DNA of 64,000 nucleotides, taken from Jejuia sp040720935 (lineage in GTDB: Bacteria > Bacteroidota > Bacteroidia > Flavobacteriales > Flavobacteriaceae). Positions 41,475-50,633 of the stretch are shown one piece after another. The stretch is taken from assembly GCF_040720935.1 (NCBI RefSeq), contig NZ_JBFDAE010000010.1:1-64000 (forward strand). Reading direction: 5' to 3'. The position numbers were made by a program, and so were the translations under genes. The notes under the pieces were generated by a model. It worked only from the letters and a program-made list of their open reading frames with translations. It was not told where the DNA came from and made no database searches. Each line of letters opens with the position of its first letter. The stretch's first letter is position 1.

Positions 41475-41778
41475 GCTATAAATATGCAATTCCTTCGGAA
41501 TTAAAATGCTTAAAATAATGGGGCAATGAATTACTTCGGGGGGCAAACCTTGAGATATCATTCGAGATTTCGGGACTAAATTCCAAAAAAATATGATGCA
41601 CTTATTTTGTATATTTTCCTTGGCGAGCTATAAATATGCAATTCCTTCGGAACTAAAATGCTTTAAATAATGGGGCAATAAATTACTTCGGGGGGCAAAC
41701 CTTGAGATATCATTCGAGATTTCGGGACTAAATTCCAAAAAAATATGATGTACTTATTTAGTATGTTTTCCTTGACGA
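41475..41778. repeat. Two tandem copies of a 152-bp unit
   Basis: Copy 1 is 41475-41626 and copy 2 41627-41778; they differ at only a few positions (for example GCAATGAATT against GCAATAAATT, and TTGGCGA against TTGACGA). Each contains the AATTCCTTCGGAATT-like palindrome, CTTCGGGGGGCAAACC and TTCGAGATTTCGGGAC. No ORF spans them. They lie directly before the stop of the lpxD-like gene. Confidence 0.9.
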
Positions 41779-41787
41779 GTTAGTAAG

Positions 41788-42732
41788 CTATTTGTTATTT
41801 TGTTTTTTTAAAGTTTCTAGGATTTCTGGAATTTTTCTAATGGCGGCAATTTCTTTGTATTTAGAACGAAAATCGTCTGCTGGAATTCCAAAATAACTTT
41901 TACCGCCCTCAAGAGATTTGCTTACTCCTGCTTTTGCTGAAATAACCGCTTTTTTTCCAATGGTAATACCACTTGTAATACCAACTTGTCCCCAAATGGT
42001 AACTTCATCGTCAACAATCACACATCCTGCAATACCTACTTGAGAAGCTATTAAACATTTTTTGCCAATTATCGTATCATGACCAATTTGAACGAGATTG
42101 TCAATTTTAGTGCCTTCTTTAATTGTGGTATCTCCCGTAACACCTTTATCAATGGTACACGATGCGCCTATATCTACATTGTTTTCAATGACTACACGTC
42201 CGCAAGAGAGTAATCTATCAAACCCTTCTGGTCTGTTTTTGTAATAAAACGCATTAGCGCCTAATACTGTTCCTGCATGAATAGTAACATTGTGGCCTAA
42301 AACAGCATCATCATAAATACTAACATTTGAATGAATGACACAATTTTCGCCAATTACAACATTGTTTCCAATAAATGTATTGGGCTGAATTATTGTGCCC
42401 TTTCCAATTTTAGCAGAATCTGAAATCGATTTTTCAGAAGGATTAAAAGGTTTAAAATAATTTGAAAGTTTATTGAAATCTCTAAATGGGTCTTCACTAA
42501 TCAACAATGCTTTTCCATCAGGACAATCTACTTTTTTATTGATTAAAACAATAGTTGCAGCAGATTCTAAGGCTTTATCGTAATATTTTGGATGATCTAC
42601 AAAAACAATATCTCCAGGTTCTACAACATGAATTTCATTCATACCTAAAACAGGAAAATTATCATTACCAACATACTCACAATCGATTAATTGTGCTATA
42701 TCTTTTAGGTTTTGTGGTTTTGGAAATTTCAT
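41788..42732 (-). CDS. Second LpxD-like N-acyltransferase (left-handed beta helix)
   Basis: This 314-residue protein has a short N-terminal domain and then many hexapeptide repeats ([IV]GxNVxIxxx), for example GTIIQPNTFIGNNVVIGENC, ending in GIPADDFRSKYKE. It resembles LpxD, which adds 3-hydroxyacyl chains to UDP-GlcN in lipid A synthesis, but a full LpxD is also present at 45671. It may be specific for a second acyl position or another sugar. It follows efp and belongs to the lipid A block. Confidence 0.85.
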   Translation of the reverse strand: MKFPKPQNLKDIAQLIDCEYVGNDNFPVLGMNEIHVVEPGDIVFVDHPKYYDKALESAATIVLINKKVDCPDGKALLISEDPFRDFNKLSNYFKPFNPSEKSISDSAKIGKGTIIQPNTFIGNNVVIGENCVIHSNVSIYDDAVLGHNVTIHAGTVLGANAFYYKNRPEGFDRLLSCGRVVIENNVDIGASCTIDKGVTGDTTIKEGTKIDNLVQIGHDTIIGKKCLIASQVGIAGCVIVDDEVTIWGQVGITSGITIGKKAVISAKAGVSKSLEGGKSYFGIPADDFRSKYKEIAAIRKIPEILETLKKQNNK

Positions 42733-42734
42733 AT

Positions 42735-42828
42735 ATCAGTCTGCAGTTTTTAGTCTTTAGTCTTTAGTTCCAGTTTTCAGTAAAAGCGCATTGACTGCCA
42801 ACTGCCAACTGAATACTGCCAACTGATT
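42735..42828. repeat. CAGTTTTTAG / ACTGCCAACTG repeat spacer
   Basis: The spacer holds CTGCAGTTTTTAGTCTTTAG and, further on, GACTGCCAACTGCCAACTG and TACTGCCAACTG. It is the same family as in the leu spacers at 16654 and 19017. It fills the gap between efp and the lpxD-like gene. Confidence 0.75.
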
Positions 42829-42830
42829 AA

Positions 42831-43397
42831 TCATTCTTTTACACGTTCTTTATAAGTTCCTTTTGCTGTTTCGATTTTAATTTTGTCTCCTTCATTAATA
42901 AATAAAGGCACGTTTACCTCTGCTCCAGTTTCTACCGTAGCTGGTTTTGTTGCGTTGGTTGCCGTATTTCCCTTAACGCCAGGCTCGGTATGGGTAACCT
43001 CTAAAACAACACTTGCAGGCAAATCTACAGATAATGGCATATTATCTTCAGTATTGATTAATACTGTTACAATTTCTCCTTCTTTCATTAAACCTGGATT
43101 ATCCAAAGCCGCTTCTAATAATCTGATTTGGGTATAATCGGCTTCATTCATAAAATGATAAAACTCTCCATCATTATATAGGTATTGGAATTTGTGGGTT
43201 TCAACACGAACATCTTCCAATTTATGTCCTGCTGAAAACGTATTATCCAAAACTTTTCCGCTAGTTACACTTTTCATTTTGGTTCTCACAAACGCAGGCC
43301 CTTTACCGGGCTTCACATGTAAGAATTCAATAATTTTATAAATATCGTTGTTATATTTTATGCATAATCCGTTTCTAATATCACTCGTAGTTGCCAT
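42831..43397 (-). CDS. efp: Elongation factor P
   Basis: EF-P helps ribosomes pass proline stretches. The 188 residues have the three-domain structure: FLHVKPGKGPAFVRTKMKSV at about 25-44 with the modified Lys in the KPGKG loop, and the end with FINEGDKIKIETAKGTYKERV. It lies between lpxA and the second lpxD-like gene. Confidence 0.97.
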   Translation of the reverse strand: MATTSDIRNGLCIKYNNDIYKIIEFLHVKPGKGPAFVRTKMKSVTSGKVLDNTFSAGHKLEDVRVETHKFQYLYNDGEFYHFMNEADYTQIRLLEAALDNPGLMKEGEIVTVLINTEDNMPLSVDLPASVVLEVTHTEPGVKGNTATNATKPATVETGAEVNVPLFINEGDKIKIETAKGTYKERVKE

Positions 43398-43419
43398 TCC
43401 TTATTGTTAAGTTTTTTAA

Positions 43420-43450
43420 TCTTCAGTTTTCAGTCTTCCGTCTTCAATCT
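43420..43450. repeat. TTCAGTCTTCCGTCTTC repeat between lpxA and efp
   Basis: CTTCAGTTTTCAGTCTTCCG followed by TCTTCAATC is related to the element at 16851 and to the core of the arrays before thrC. Confidence 0.6.
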
Positions 43451-43477
43451 TTTTTCTCTCTTCTTTTATCTCAAAAA

Positions 43478-44263
43478 TCAATTCGATTTAAAATAGCCTT
43501 TCATGATACCTCTGTGCGAATTCTTGATAAATTGAAGAATTTCATCACGCTCTGGAGTTGCTTCCATTTCAGCTTCAATAATTCCTGATGCTTGGGTATT
43601 GTTGTAATTTTTTTGATATAGAATTCTGAATATATTCTGAATTTCTCTAATTTTTTCTGTTGAAAAACCTCTTCGTCTTAATCCAACCGAATTAATACCT
43701 ACATAAGATAACGGCTCTCTTGCAGCTTTTACAAAAGGAGGCACATCTTTTCTAACCAAAGAACCACCAGTAACAAAGGCATGATTACCTACGGAAACAA
43801 ACTGATGAACAGCCGTCATACCAGCTAAAACCACATAATTTCCAATTGTAATATGTCCTGCTAGAGTACTATTATTTGAGAAAATACAATTATTACCAAC
43901 AATGCAATCGTGGGCAACATGGCAATATGCCATAATTAAACAATTATCTCCAATAACCGTTTTCATTCTATCTGTAGTCCCACGGTTTATGGTAACACAC
44001 TCTCTTATGGTAACATTATTACCAATTTCAACGGTTGTATCTTCATCCTTATATTTCAAATCTTGAGGTACACCAGAAATAACAGAACCTGGGAAAATAT
44101 TACAGTTCTTACCAATTCTAGCACCTTCCATGATAGTAACGTTACTCCCTATCCAAGTGCCTTCTCCTATAGTTACATTATTATGTATCGTTGTAAAAGG
44201 TTCAATAACGACATTCTTCGCGATTTTTGCGCCCGGGTGAACGTATGCTAAGGGTTGATTCAT
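43478..44263 (-). CDS. lpxA: UDP-N-acetylglucosamine acyltransferase
   Basis: LpxA adds the first 3-hydroxyacyl chain to UDP-GlcNAc in lipid A synthesis. The 261-residue protein is a hexapeptide beta helix with HPGAKIAKNVVIEPFTTI, the catalytic His in CHVAHDCIVGNNCIFSN and the C-terminal helical GINSVGLRRRGFS segment. It is the third gene of the lpxD-lpxC/fabZ-lpxA block, 14 bases after the fusion gene. Confidence 0.97.
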   Translation of the reverse strand: MNQPLAYVHPGAKIAKNVVIEPFTTIHNNVTIGEGTWIGSNVTIMEGARIGKNCNIFPGSVISGVPQDLKYKDEDTTVEIGNNVTIRECVTINRGTTDRMKTVIGDNCLIMAYCHVAHDCIVGNNCIFSNNSTLAGHITIGNYVVLAGMTAVHQFVSVGNHAFVTGGSLVRKDVPPFVKAAREPLSYVGINSVGLRRRGFSTEKIREIQNIFRILYQKNYNNTQASGIIEAEMEATPERDEILQFIKNSHRGIMKGYFKSN

Positions 44264-44277
44264 CTTTTAGATTTTAT

Positions 44278-45684
44278 TTATTTTACTTTAGAAATTTGTG
44301 CCATAAGTTCTGCTTCAGCACATAATTTCCCGTTAGCATAGGCATATCCTTGCATGTGGCAAATTCCACGACGAATTGGAGAAATTAAAGAACAGTTAAA
44401 TATTAATGTATCTCCTGGACTTACTTTTTGTTTGAACTTTACATTATCCATTTTCATGAAGAACGTCAAGTAATTTTCAGGATCTGGAACAGTGTTTAAA
44501 ACTAAAATGCCACCTGTTTGCGCCATTGCTTCAACAATTAAAACACCCGGCATTACTGGAGCTCCAGGGAAATGACCTTTAAAAAACTCCTCATTCATAG
44601 TCACATTTTTTGTGGCTAATACATGGCTGTCTGAAAGTTCAAATACTTTATCAATCAACAAAAAAGGTTGTCTGTGCGGTAACATGTCCATAATTTGCAC
44701 AACATCCATTAAAGGTGGTTGGTTCAAATCTACATTTGGTACGTTATTACGGCGTTCGTTCTTAATTATTTTTGATAATTTTTTAGCGAATTGAGTATTT
44801 ACAAAATGCCCAGGTTTATTTGCTATAACCTTACCTCTAATTCTTGTACCCACTAAAGCCAAATCTCCTAAAACATCTAATAATTTATGTCTTGCTGCCT
44901 CGTTTGGATGATGTAAAGTTAAGTTGTCTAAAATACCATTTGGCTTTACAGCTATATTATCTTTTTTGAAAGCTTTACGCAACTTTTCCATAGTTTCTGG
45001 AGACAATGGTTTATCTACATAAACAATAGCATTGTTTAGATCACCGCCTTTTATAAGACCATGTTCTAACAACATTTCTATTTCATGGAGAAAACTAAAT
45101 GTTCTGGAATTTGCAATATGCTCTTTAAAATCAGAAATATGATTCAAAGTAGCATTTTGCGTTCCCAAAACTTTAGTACCAAAATCTACCATAGTAGTTA
45201 TTTGATATTCTTTTGCAGGCATTATCAAAATCTCACTACCGCTTTCTTCATCGGTATAAGAAATAATATCAGTAACCACAAATTCCTCTCTAAACGCATC
45301 CAATTCTTCTACGCCAGCCTTTTCTAAAGCTTCAATAAAAAACTTAGAAGAGCCGTCCATAATAGGAGGTTCGGATGCATTTAATTCAATAATTGCGTTG
45401 TCAATATCCAAACCTACTAAAGCTGCCAAAACATGCTCTGAAGTTTGGATAATCACTCCATTTTTTTCTAAACATGTACCACGTTGTGTGTTGGTAACAT
45501 AATTTGCATCTGCCTCTATAACAGGAGCACCTTCCAAATCTACTCTTTTAAAAGCTAAACCTGAATTTGCTGCTGAAGGCTTAAAAGTTAAGGTTACATT
45601 CTTACCGGTATGCAACCCGACACCAGTTAAAGAAACGGGTTCTTTAATGGTTTTTTGTTTGATTTCCGTATTAATTATTCCCAT
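44278..45684 (-). CDS. lpxC: Bifunctional LpxC deacetylase / FabZ dehydratase
   Basis: This 468-residue fusion is typical of Bacteroidota. The N-terminal part (to about 310) is LpxC, the zinc deacetylase of lipid A synthesis: QTSEHVLAAL and LDNLTLHHPNEAARHKLLDVLGD contain the zinc and catalytic histidines. The C-terminal part (from about 325) is FabZ: DMLPHRQPFLLIDKV and GHFPGAPVMPGVLIVEAMAQ with the His/Glu pair. The start overlaps the end of lpxD by 14 bases. Confidence 0.97.
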   Translation of the reverse strand: MGIINTEIKQKTIKEPVSLTGVGLHTGKNVTLTFKPSAANSGLAFKRVDLEGAPVIEADANYVTNTQRGTCLEKNGVIIQTSEHVLAALVGLDIDNAIIELNASEPPIMDGSSKFFIEALEKAGVEELDAFREEFVVTDIISYTDEESGSEILIMPAKEYQITTMVDFGTKVLGTQNATLNHISDFKEHIANSRTFSFLHEIEMLLEHGLIKGGDLNNAIVYVDKPLSPETMEKLRKAFKKDNIAVKPNGILDNLTLHHPNEAARHKLLDVLGDLALVGTRIRGKVIANKPGHFVNTQFAKKLSKIIKNERRNNVPNVDLNQPPLMDVVQIMDMLPHRQPFLLIDKVFELSDSHVLATKNVTMNEEFFKGHFPGAPVMPGVLIVEAMAQTGGILVLNTVPDPENYLTFFMKMDNVKFKQKVSPGDTLIFNCSLISPIRRGICHMQGYAYANGKLCAEAELMAQISKVK

Positions 45685-46699
45685 TTATTTTTTTTTCAAT
45701 TTCACTTATATTTTTAACAATTTTAGGAAGGTTCTTAAAATATACATAAGATTTATTCCAATCGGCATAATTAAAAGATGGCGAGCCTTGAAGGGTTTCA
45801 TTGTCTTTTATATTTCTACCTATTCCAGATTGCGCTTGGATGCGAACGCTATTACCGATAGTTAAGTGACCTGCAATACCAACCTGACCACCTATTTGGC
45901 AATTTTCACCAATTTTAGTAGAACCAGCAATACCTGTTTGCGCGGCTATTACCGTGTTTTTTCCAATTTCTACGTTATGTGCGATCTGAATTTGATTATC
46001 CAATTTAACACCACGTCTTATTACAGTTGAACCTAGAGTTGCCCTATCTATTGTAGTTGCAGCTCCAATATCCACAAAATCTTCTAAAATTACATTTCCT
46101 GTTTGTGGTACTTTGTTGTATTCGCCTTTTTCATTGGGTGTAAAACCAAATCCGTCGGCACCTATTATTGCTCCAGAATTAATGACACAGTTATTGCCAA
46201 TAATACATTCTGAATAAATTTTAGAACCGGCAAAAATTAATGTGTTATCTCCTATTTTAACATTGTCTCCAATGTATGCATTCGGAAATATTTTAACATT
46301 TTCGCCAATTACAACATTTTCACCTATATAAGAAAACGCTCCTATATATATATTTTCTCCATACGTTGAAGATTCAGCAATAAAAGCAGGTTGCTCTATA
46401 CCAAATTTGTTCAACTTAACTTGATTGTAGTATTCTAGTAATTTTGAAAACGATTTATAAGCATCTTCAACTTTAATTAAGGTGGTTGACACTTCCTCTT
46501 CAGGTTCAAAAGTTTTATTGACTATAGCTATAGAAGCTTTTGTAGAGTATATGTAAGATGTGTATTTTGGATTGGCAAGAAAAGTAAGAGAACCCTCTAC
46601 GCCTTCTTCAATCTTAGAGAGTTTAGAAACCTCTACAGTTGCATCTCCAACTATACTACCTTCTAAAATATCTGCTATTTGTTGTGCTGTGAACTTCAC
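45671..46699 (-). CDS. lpxD: UDP-3-O-acylglucosamine N-acyltransferase
   Basis: LpxD adds the second acyl chain to the lipid A precursor. It has an N-terminal UDP-binding domain (KFTAQQIADILEGSIVGD, LTFLANPKYTSYIYST) and a hexapeptide beta helix with NSGAIIGADGFGF and the catalytic His in QIAHNVEIGKNT. I start it at the GTG at 46699, because the family begins (M)KFTAQQIA; the ATG at 46738 would add 13 residues and cannot be excluded. It heads the lipid A block. Confidence 0.95.
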   Translation of the reverse strand: MKFTAQQIADILEGSIVGDATVEVSKLSKIEEGVEGSLTFLANPKYTSYIYSTKASIAIVNKTFEPEEEVSTTLIKVEDAYKSFSKLLEYYNQVKLNKFGIEQPAFIAESSTYGENIYIGAFSYIGENVVIGENVKIFPNAYIGDNVKIGDNTLIFAGSKIYSECIIGNNCVINSGAIIGADGFGFTPNEKGEYNKVPQTGNVILEDFVDIGAATTIDRATLGSTVIRRGVKLDNQIQIAHNVEIGKNTVIAAQTGIAGSTKIGENCQIGGQVGIAGHLTIGNSVRIQAQSGIGRNIKDNETLQGSPSFNYADWNKSYVYFKNLPKIVKNISEIEKKINGNN

Positions 46700-46928
46700 A
46701 CGAGTTGAGTTAATTAGTTTTTTGATTAATTTGAGCAAAAATAGGAAAAATGTACCAAAGTTTTAACCTCCTGTTTTTTTAGATATGCTAAGGTTGTAAA
46801 CAATTACTGATTATTTGTTTAATACCTGATGAAACCAAAGATACAATAATACCATCTCTCATCTAAAACAACCTTAATAAAATGTCCTTTTTTCCTTTTA
46901 CAGTAACTTTAAATAAGAGATAGTATGA

Positions 46929-48140
46929 CTACTTTGGATAACATATATAATACTTGGTAACTGGTTTAGACAAGGCTTCTAAATTAAGATGATCGGATGC
47001 TTTTACGATGTCTTGTATCTTCCCTGTCTTATAGAGTATGTTTATGTTCTGGCGTTTTGCTTCGTATGCTTGATTATGGATGCTTCCAGTAAAAACGAAG
47101 TATTCTGCTTCTTGTTTCGTTATATTTTTTTCTGCCATTAACACATCAATATGCTTATCTAATTGCTTACCTTTAATGACCTTACCTTTTATTTTTATTT
47201 TTAAAAGTTCTCGGTTTATTATCATGTCGCAGAGGTTACTTAACACATAATCATCATGGTTTTTCCATAATTTCATTGCCGAAACAATATCATAATCATC
47301 TAGCTCCTGAAAAATATTTAAAGTATCTTCTGTAAAATCTTCAATTGAAATATCAGTATTCAAAAAATAGAGCAATGCTTTGCTTGCGTCTAATTTTACG
47401 CCCAACTTGGTTAGTTCCTTGGCGCGCATTAAAACACGCATTAACAATTGTTCTGCAACCAATCCTGTTTTGTGCAAATAAACTTGCCAATACATAAAAC
47501 GCCGGGCTATAATAAACTTCTCTACGCTATAAATCCCTTTTTCTTCAACCACCAAATTATCATCAACTACAGTAAGCATGGTGATTAAGCGTTCACTATT
47601 TACGTTACCTTCAGCCACTCCTGTGTAAAAACTATCGCGTTTTAAATAGTCTGCCCTATCAATGTCCAACTGACTCGAAATGAGCTGACACATGAAAGAA
47701 CGCTCGTATTCGCCTTTAAACATTTTGATGGCAAGCGTTAAACTTCCGTTAAATTCTTCATTTAAACGCTCCATAAAAAGCAGCGAAATTTGCTCGTGAG
47801 ACACACCATTTACGATACTGTGTTCCATGGCATGCGAAAACGGGCCGTGCCCAATATCATGCAACAAAATGGCAATATAAAGTGCTTCCTCCTCTTCTTT
47901 AGAAATTGTAACACCCTTATAACGAAGTATATTAACTGCTTTTTGCATTAAATGTACACAACCAATAGCGTGATGAAAACGCGTATGGTGCGCTCCCGGA
48001 TATACCAAATATGACATCCCCATTTGGGTAATCCTCCTTAGTCGTTGAAAGTATTTATGCTGGATTAAATCGAAAATTAACGAATTTGGAATAGTAATAA
48101 ATCCGTAAATTGGGTCGTTAAAGATTTTAAGTTTATTCAA
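46929..48140 (-). CDS. HD-domain phosphohydrolase
   Basis: This 403-residue protein has the full HD motif: HTRFHHAIGCVHLM at about 52-65, then ILLHDIGHGPFSHAMEH at about 92-108 and, later, SSQLDIDRADYLKRD. This is the dGTPase-like or SAMHD1-like arrangement seen in cytosolic HD hydrolases that cut nucleotides. Its gene lies next to lpxD in many flavobacteria. The exact substrate is unknown. It diverges from porX with an 80-base gap. Confidence 0.92.
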   Translation of the reverse strand: MNKLKIFNDPIYGFITIPNSLIFDLIQHKYFQRLRRITQMGMSYLVYPGAHHTRFHHAIGCVHLMQKAVNILRYKGVTISKEEEEALYIAILLHDIGHGPFSHAMEHSIVNGVSHEQISLLFMERLNEEFNGSLTLAIKMFKGEYERSFMCQLISSQLDIDRADYLKRDSFYTGVAEGNVNSERLITMLTVVDDNLVVEEKGIYSVEKFIIARRFMYWQVYLHKTGLVAEQLLMRVLMRAKELTKLGVKLDASKALLYFLNTDISIEDFTEDTLNIFQELDDYDIVSAMKLWKNHDDYVLSNLCDMIINRELLKIKIKGKVIKGKQLDKHIDVLMAEKNITKQEAEYFVFTGSIHNQAYEAKRQNINILYKTGKIQDIVKASDHLNLEALSKPVTKYYICYPK

Positions 48141-48220
48141 GCTTACGTTTTTACATTAAATTTTTACAAATATAAATATATGATGTCCATAAAAGGCATT
48201 TAGCAACAAAATGAATTAAT

Positions 48221-49768
48221 ATGATACATATACTCTGGGTTGATGATGAAATAGATTTATTAAAACCACATATTTTATTTCTTGAAAAGAAGAATTACAA
48301 GGTTACTACTTGCAAAAGTGGCACCGAAGCTATTGATATTATTGAAGACACCAACTTTGATATTGTTTTTTTAGACGAAAATATGCCGGGGCTTACAGGT
48401 TTAGAAACGCTAAACGAAATAAAGGAAAAGCAAGACAACCTTCCTGTAGTAATGATTACAAAAAGTGAAGAAGAGTATATAATGGAAGAAGCCATTGGGA
48501 ATAAAATCGCCGATTACCTTATAAAACCAGTAAATCCGAACCAAATTTTACTGAGTTTAAAAAAGAATTTGGATCACTCTAGATTGGTTTCAGAAAAAAC
48601 GACCTCTAATTACCAACAAGAATTCAGGAAAATTGCTATGGATTTGGCGATGGTAAACTCTTATGAAGAGTGGGTAAGTTTATACCAAAAATTAATTTAT
48701 TGGGAAATACAACTAGAGGATATTGAAGATGCCGGTATGTTTGAAATATTAGAATCTCAAAAAATAGAGGCAAATACTCAGTTTGGGAAGTTTATTGATA
48801 AGAATTATCCAGATTGGTTTGATAACGATAATGATGCTCCAATAATGTCCCATACACTATTTAAGGAAAAAATAGCTCCAGAACTTAGTGAGGAACAACC
48901 CACATTACTTGTTGTGGTTGATAATTTAAGATATGACCAATGGAAGGTTTTTGAACCGATAATTAGTAACTATTATAAAAAGGAGAAAGAAGATGCTTTT
49001 TTTAGTATTTTGCCAACTGCCACCCAATATGCAAGAAATGCGATATTTTCTGGATTGATGCCAAGCGACATGGAAAAGCTATTTCCTCAATTTTGGAAAA
49101 ACGATACAGATGAAGGTGGCAAAAATCTACATGAAGCAGACTTTTTAGAGACTCAAATGAAACGTTTAGGATTATCAAATTTAAATTATGAATATCATAA
49201 AATAACAAACTTAAAAGCTGGCAAACGCTTAGTTGATAATTTCAAATCTTTAAAAGACAATGATTTAACAGTTGTGGTCTATAATTTTGTAGATATGCTT
49301 TCGCATTCTAAAACCGAAATGGAAGTTGTAAAAGAATTGGCATCAAATGATAAAGCTTATAGGTCTTTAGCGCTTAGCTGGTTTAAAAACTCGCCACTTT
49401 TAGAAATGATTCAACAGGCGCATAACCTTGGGTTTAAACTAATACTAACAACAGATCATGGTACCATAAACGTTAAAAACCCCTCTAAAGTTATTGGAGA
49501 TAGAGACACTAGTTTAAATTTGCGTTATAAAACAGGAAGAAGTTTAACTTATGATAAGAAAGATGTACATGTTGCCGATGACCCTAAAGCCATTCATTTA
49601 CCGTCTATTAATATGAGTAGCTCTTTTATTTTTGCAAAGGGAGATTTGTTTTTTGCTTACCCAAACAACTACAATCATTATGTAAGCTATTACAGAAATA
49701 CATACCAGCATGGTGGTGTTTCTTTAGAAGAAATGATTATTCCGTTTGTAGTTTTTAGCCCTAAATGA
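48221..49768 (+). CDS. porX: PorX-type response regulator with PglZ/alkaline-phosphatase-like domain
   Basis: PorX controls genes of the type IX secretion system in Bacteroidota. In 515 residues the receiver domain (1-about 120) has WVDDEIDLL, the phosphorylated Asp52 in VFLDENMPGL, Thr in MITKS and Lys in YLIKPV. The rest is a PglZ-like domain with LVVVDNLRYDQW, FSGLMPSDMEKLFPQ, VDMLSHSKTEME and TTDHGTINV, residues of the alkaline-phosphatase superfamily metal site. It fits the sorting-domain protein at 12486. Confidence 0.95.
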   Translation: MIHILWVDDEIDLLKPHILFLEKKNYKVTTCKSGTEAIDIIEDTNFDIVFLDENMPGLTGLETLNEIKEKQDNLPVVMITKSEEEYIMEEAIGNKIADYLIKPVNPNQILLSLKKNLDHSRLVSEKTTSNYQQEFRKIAMDLAMVNSYEEWVSLYQKLIYWEIQLEDIEDAGMFEILESQKIEANTQFGKFIDKNYPDWFDNDNDAPIMSHTLFKEKIAPELSEEQPTLLVVVDNLRYDQWKVFEPIISNYYKKEKEDAFFSILPTATQYARNAIFSGLMPSDMEKLFPQFWKNDTDEGGKNLHEADFLETQMKRLGLSNLNYEYHKITNLKAGKRLVDNFKSLKDNDLTVVVYNFVDMLSHSKTEMEVVKELASNDKAYRSLALSWFKNSPLLEMIQQAHNLGFKLILTTDHGTINVKNPSKVIGDRDTSLNLRYKTGRSLTYDKKDVHVADDPKAIHLPSINMSSSFIFAKGDLFFAYPNNYNHYVSYYRNTYQHGGVSLEEMIIPFVVFSPK

Positions 49769-49860
49769 TTCCATATAATACAAAAAACATCGACGAAATA
49801 CACTTTTCATTAGTTTTTTTCAAATTATATACTTATTATTGCATTAAAATATAGGTAGAT

Positions 49861-50271
49861 TTGGAAATTACTTATGCCCTAAATGAAGTTGATGATGTGG
49901 CAAAACAGCTTGTAAATCAACTGTCTTCTAAAATAATTTTATTGTATGGCGCTATGGGAGTTGGCAAAACAACCCTTGTACGCAGTATAACAAAAGCTTT
50001 AGGGGGAAATGAAAATGAAGTAAGCAGTCCAACATATTCTATTGTAAATGAATATGAAATTGATAACAATTTATTGTATCATTTCGATCTTTATAGATTG
50101 AATAATTTAGAGGAAGCTTATAATTTTGGAATAGAGGAATACCTATATTCTGATCATTGGATTATTGTTGAGTGGCCGGAATTAATTAAACCGATTTTGC
50201 CCGACCATTTTACGGAGTTGTTTTTACAGGAAAAATCTAACAAAAAAAGGTGTATTACACTAAAAAAATAA
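49861..50271 (+). CDS. tsaE: tRNA threonylcarbamoyl adenosine modification ATPase
   Basis: TsaE is the ATPase that assists TsaB/TsaD in t6A37 modification of tRNA. The 136-residue protein has the Walker A motif GAMGVGKTTLVR at about 30-41, SSPTYSIVNEY, the HFDLYRL segment and EWPE. The start is a TTG at 49861, since no ATG lies nearby in frame upstream; the length fits the family. Confidence 0.95.
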   Translation: MEITYALNEVDDVAKQLVNQLSSKIILLYGAMGVGKTTLVRSITKALGGNENEVSSPTYSIVNEYEIDNNLLYHFDLYRLNNLEEAYNFGIEEYLYSDHWIIVEWPELIKPILPDHFTELFLQEKSNKKRCITLKK

Positions 50272-50430
50272 AATTTAAAACTTAACCAAAACCCTAGCAA
50301 AACATATGATTAAACACGCATAGCTCCACTTTTTATAAAAACTACGGGAAAGCCACAGCAGAAATTTTAAAAACCAATGTATTTAACATAATTTTAACAT
50401 TTAAGCGAAGCTTCAACCTTAGTCTTTATC

Positions 50431-50438
50431 TATTTTTG
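50431..50438 (+). promoter_or_regulatory. Candidate -7 element (TATTTTTG) before the small secreted gene
   Basis: TATTTTTG fits TAnnTTTG and lies 36 bases before the ATG at 50475. The rest of 50272-50430 has no recognised feature. Confidence 0.35.
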
Positions 50439-50474
50439 AGGTAAATAATTAATTAATTTAAATCCCTTAAAAGA

Positions 50475-50633
50475 ATGAAAACTAAAAAGTATGTAATTGC
50501 AATAGCAATTTTTGGAGGTATGTTGTTTATGGCTAGTGCCGCTAACCAGTATAACCTAGATGCAGAACAAACAGCAAAAGTCGACAAAAGAAAAGTTAAA
50601 ATCTCAGGAGAAGCAAACGGTAAGTACGCATAG
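50475..50633 (+). CDS. Small exported peptide, 52 aa
   Basis: The frame encodes MKTKKYVIAIAIFGGMLFM, then ASAANQYNLDAEQTAKVDK and a short tail ending EANGKYA. The first 22 residues form a clear signal peptide (cleavage after ASA), which leaves a mature peptide of about 30 residues. I recall like-sized genes at this position in other flavobacteria. It overlaps the frame at 50560 by 74 bases in another frame. Confidence 0.65.
   Translation: MKTKKYVIAIAIFGGMLFMASAANQYNLDAEQTAKVDKRKVKISGEANGKYA

Noticed and set aside
41195..41787. tRNA or known small RNA in the gap between sucD and the lpxD-like gene
   Set aside because: I saw no cloverleaf, T-loop motif or known riboswitch core; only palindromes and the 152-bp duplication.
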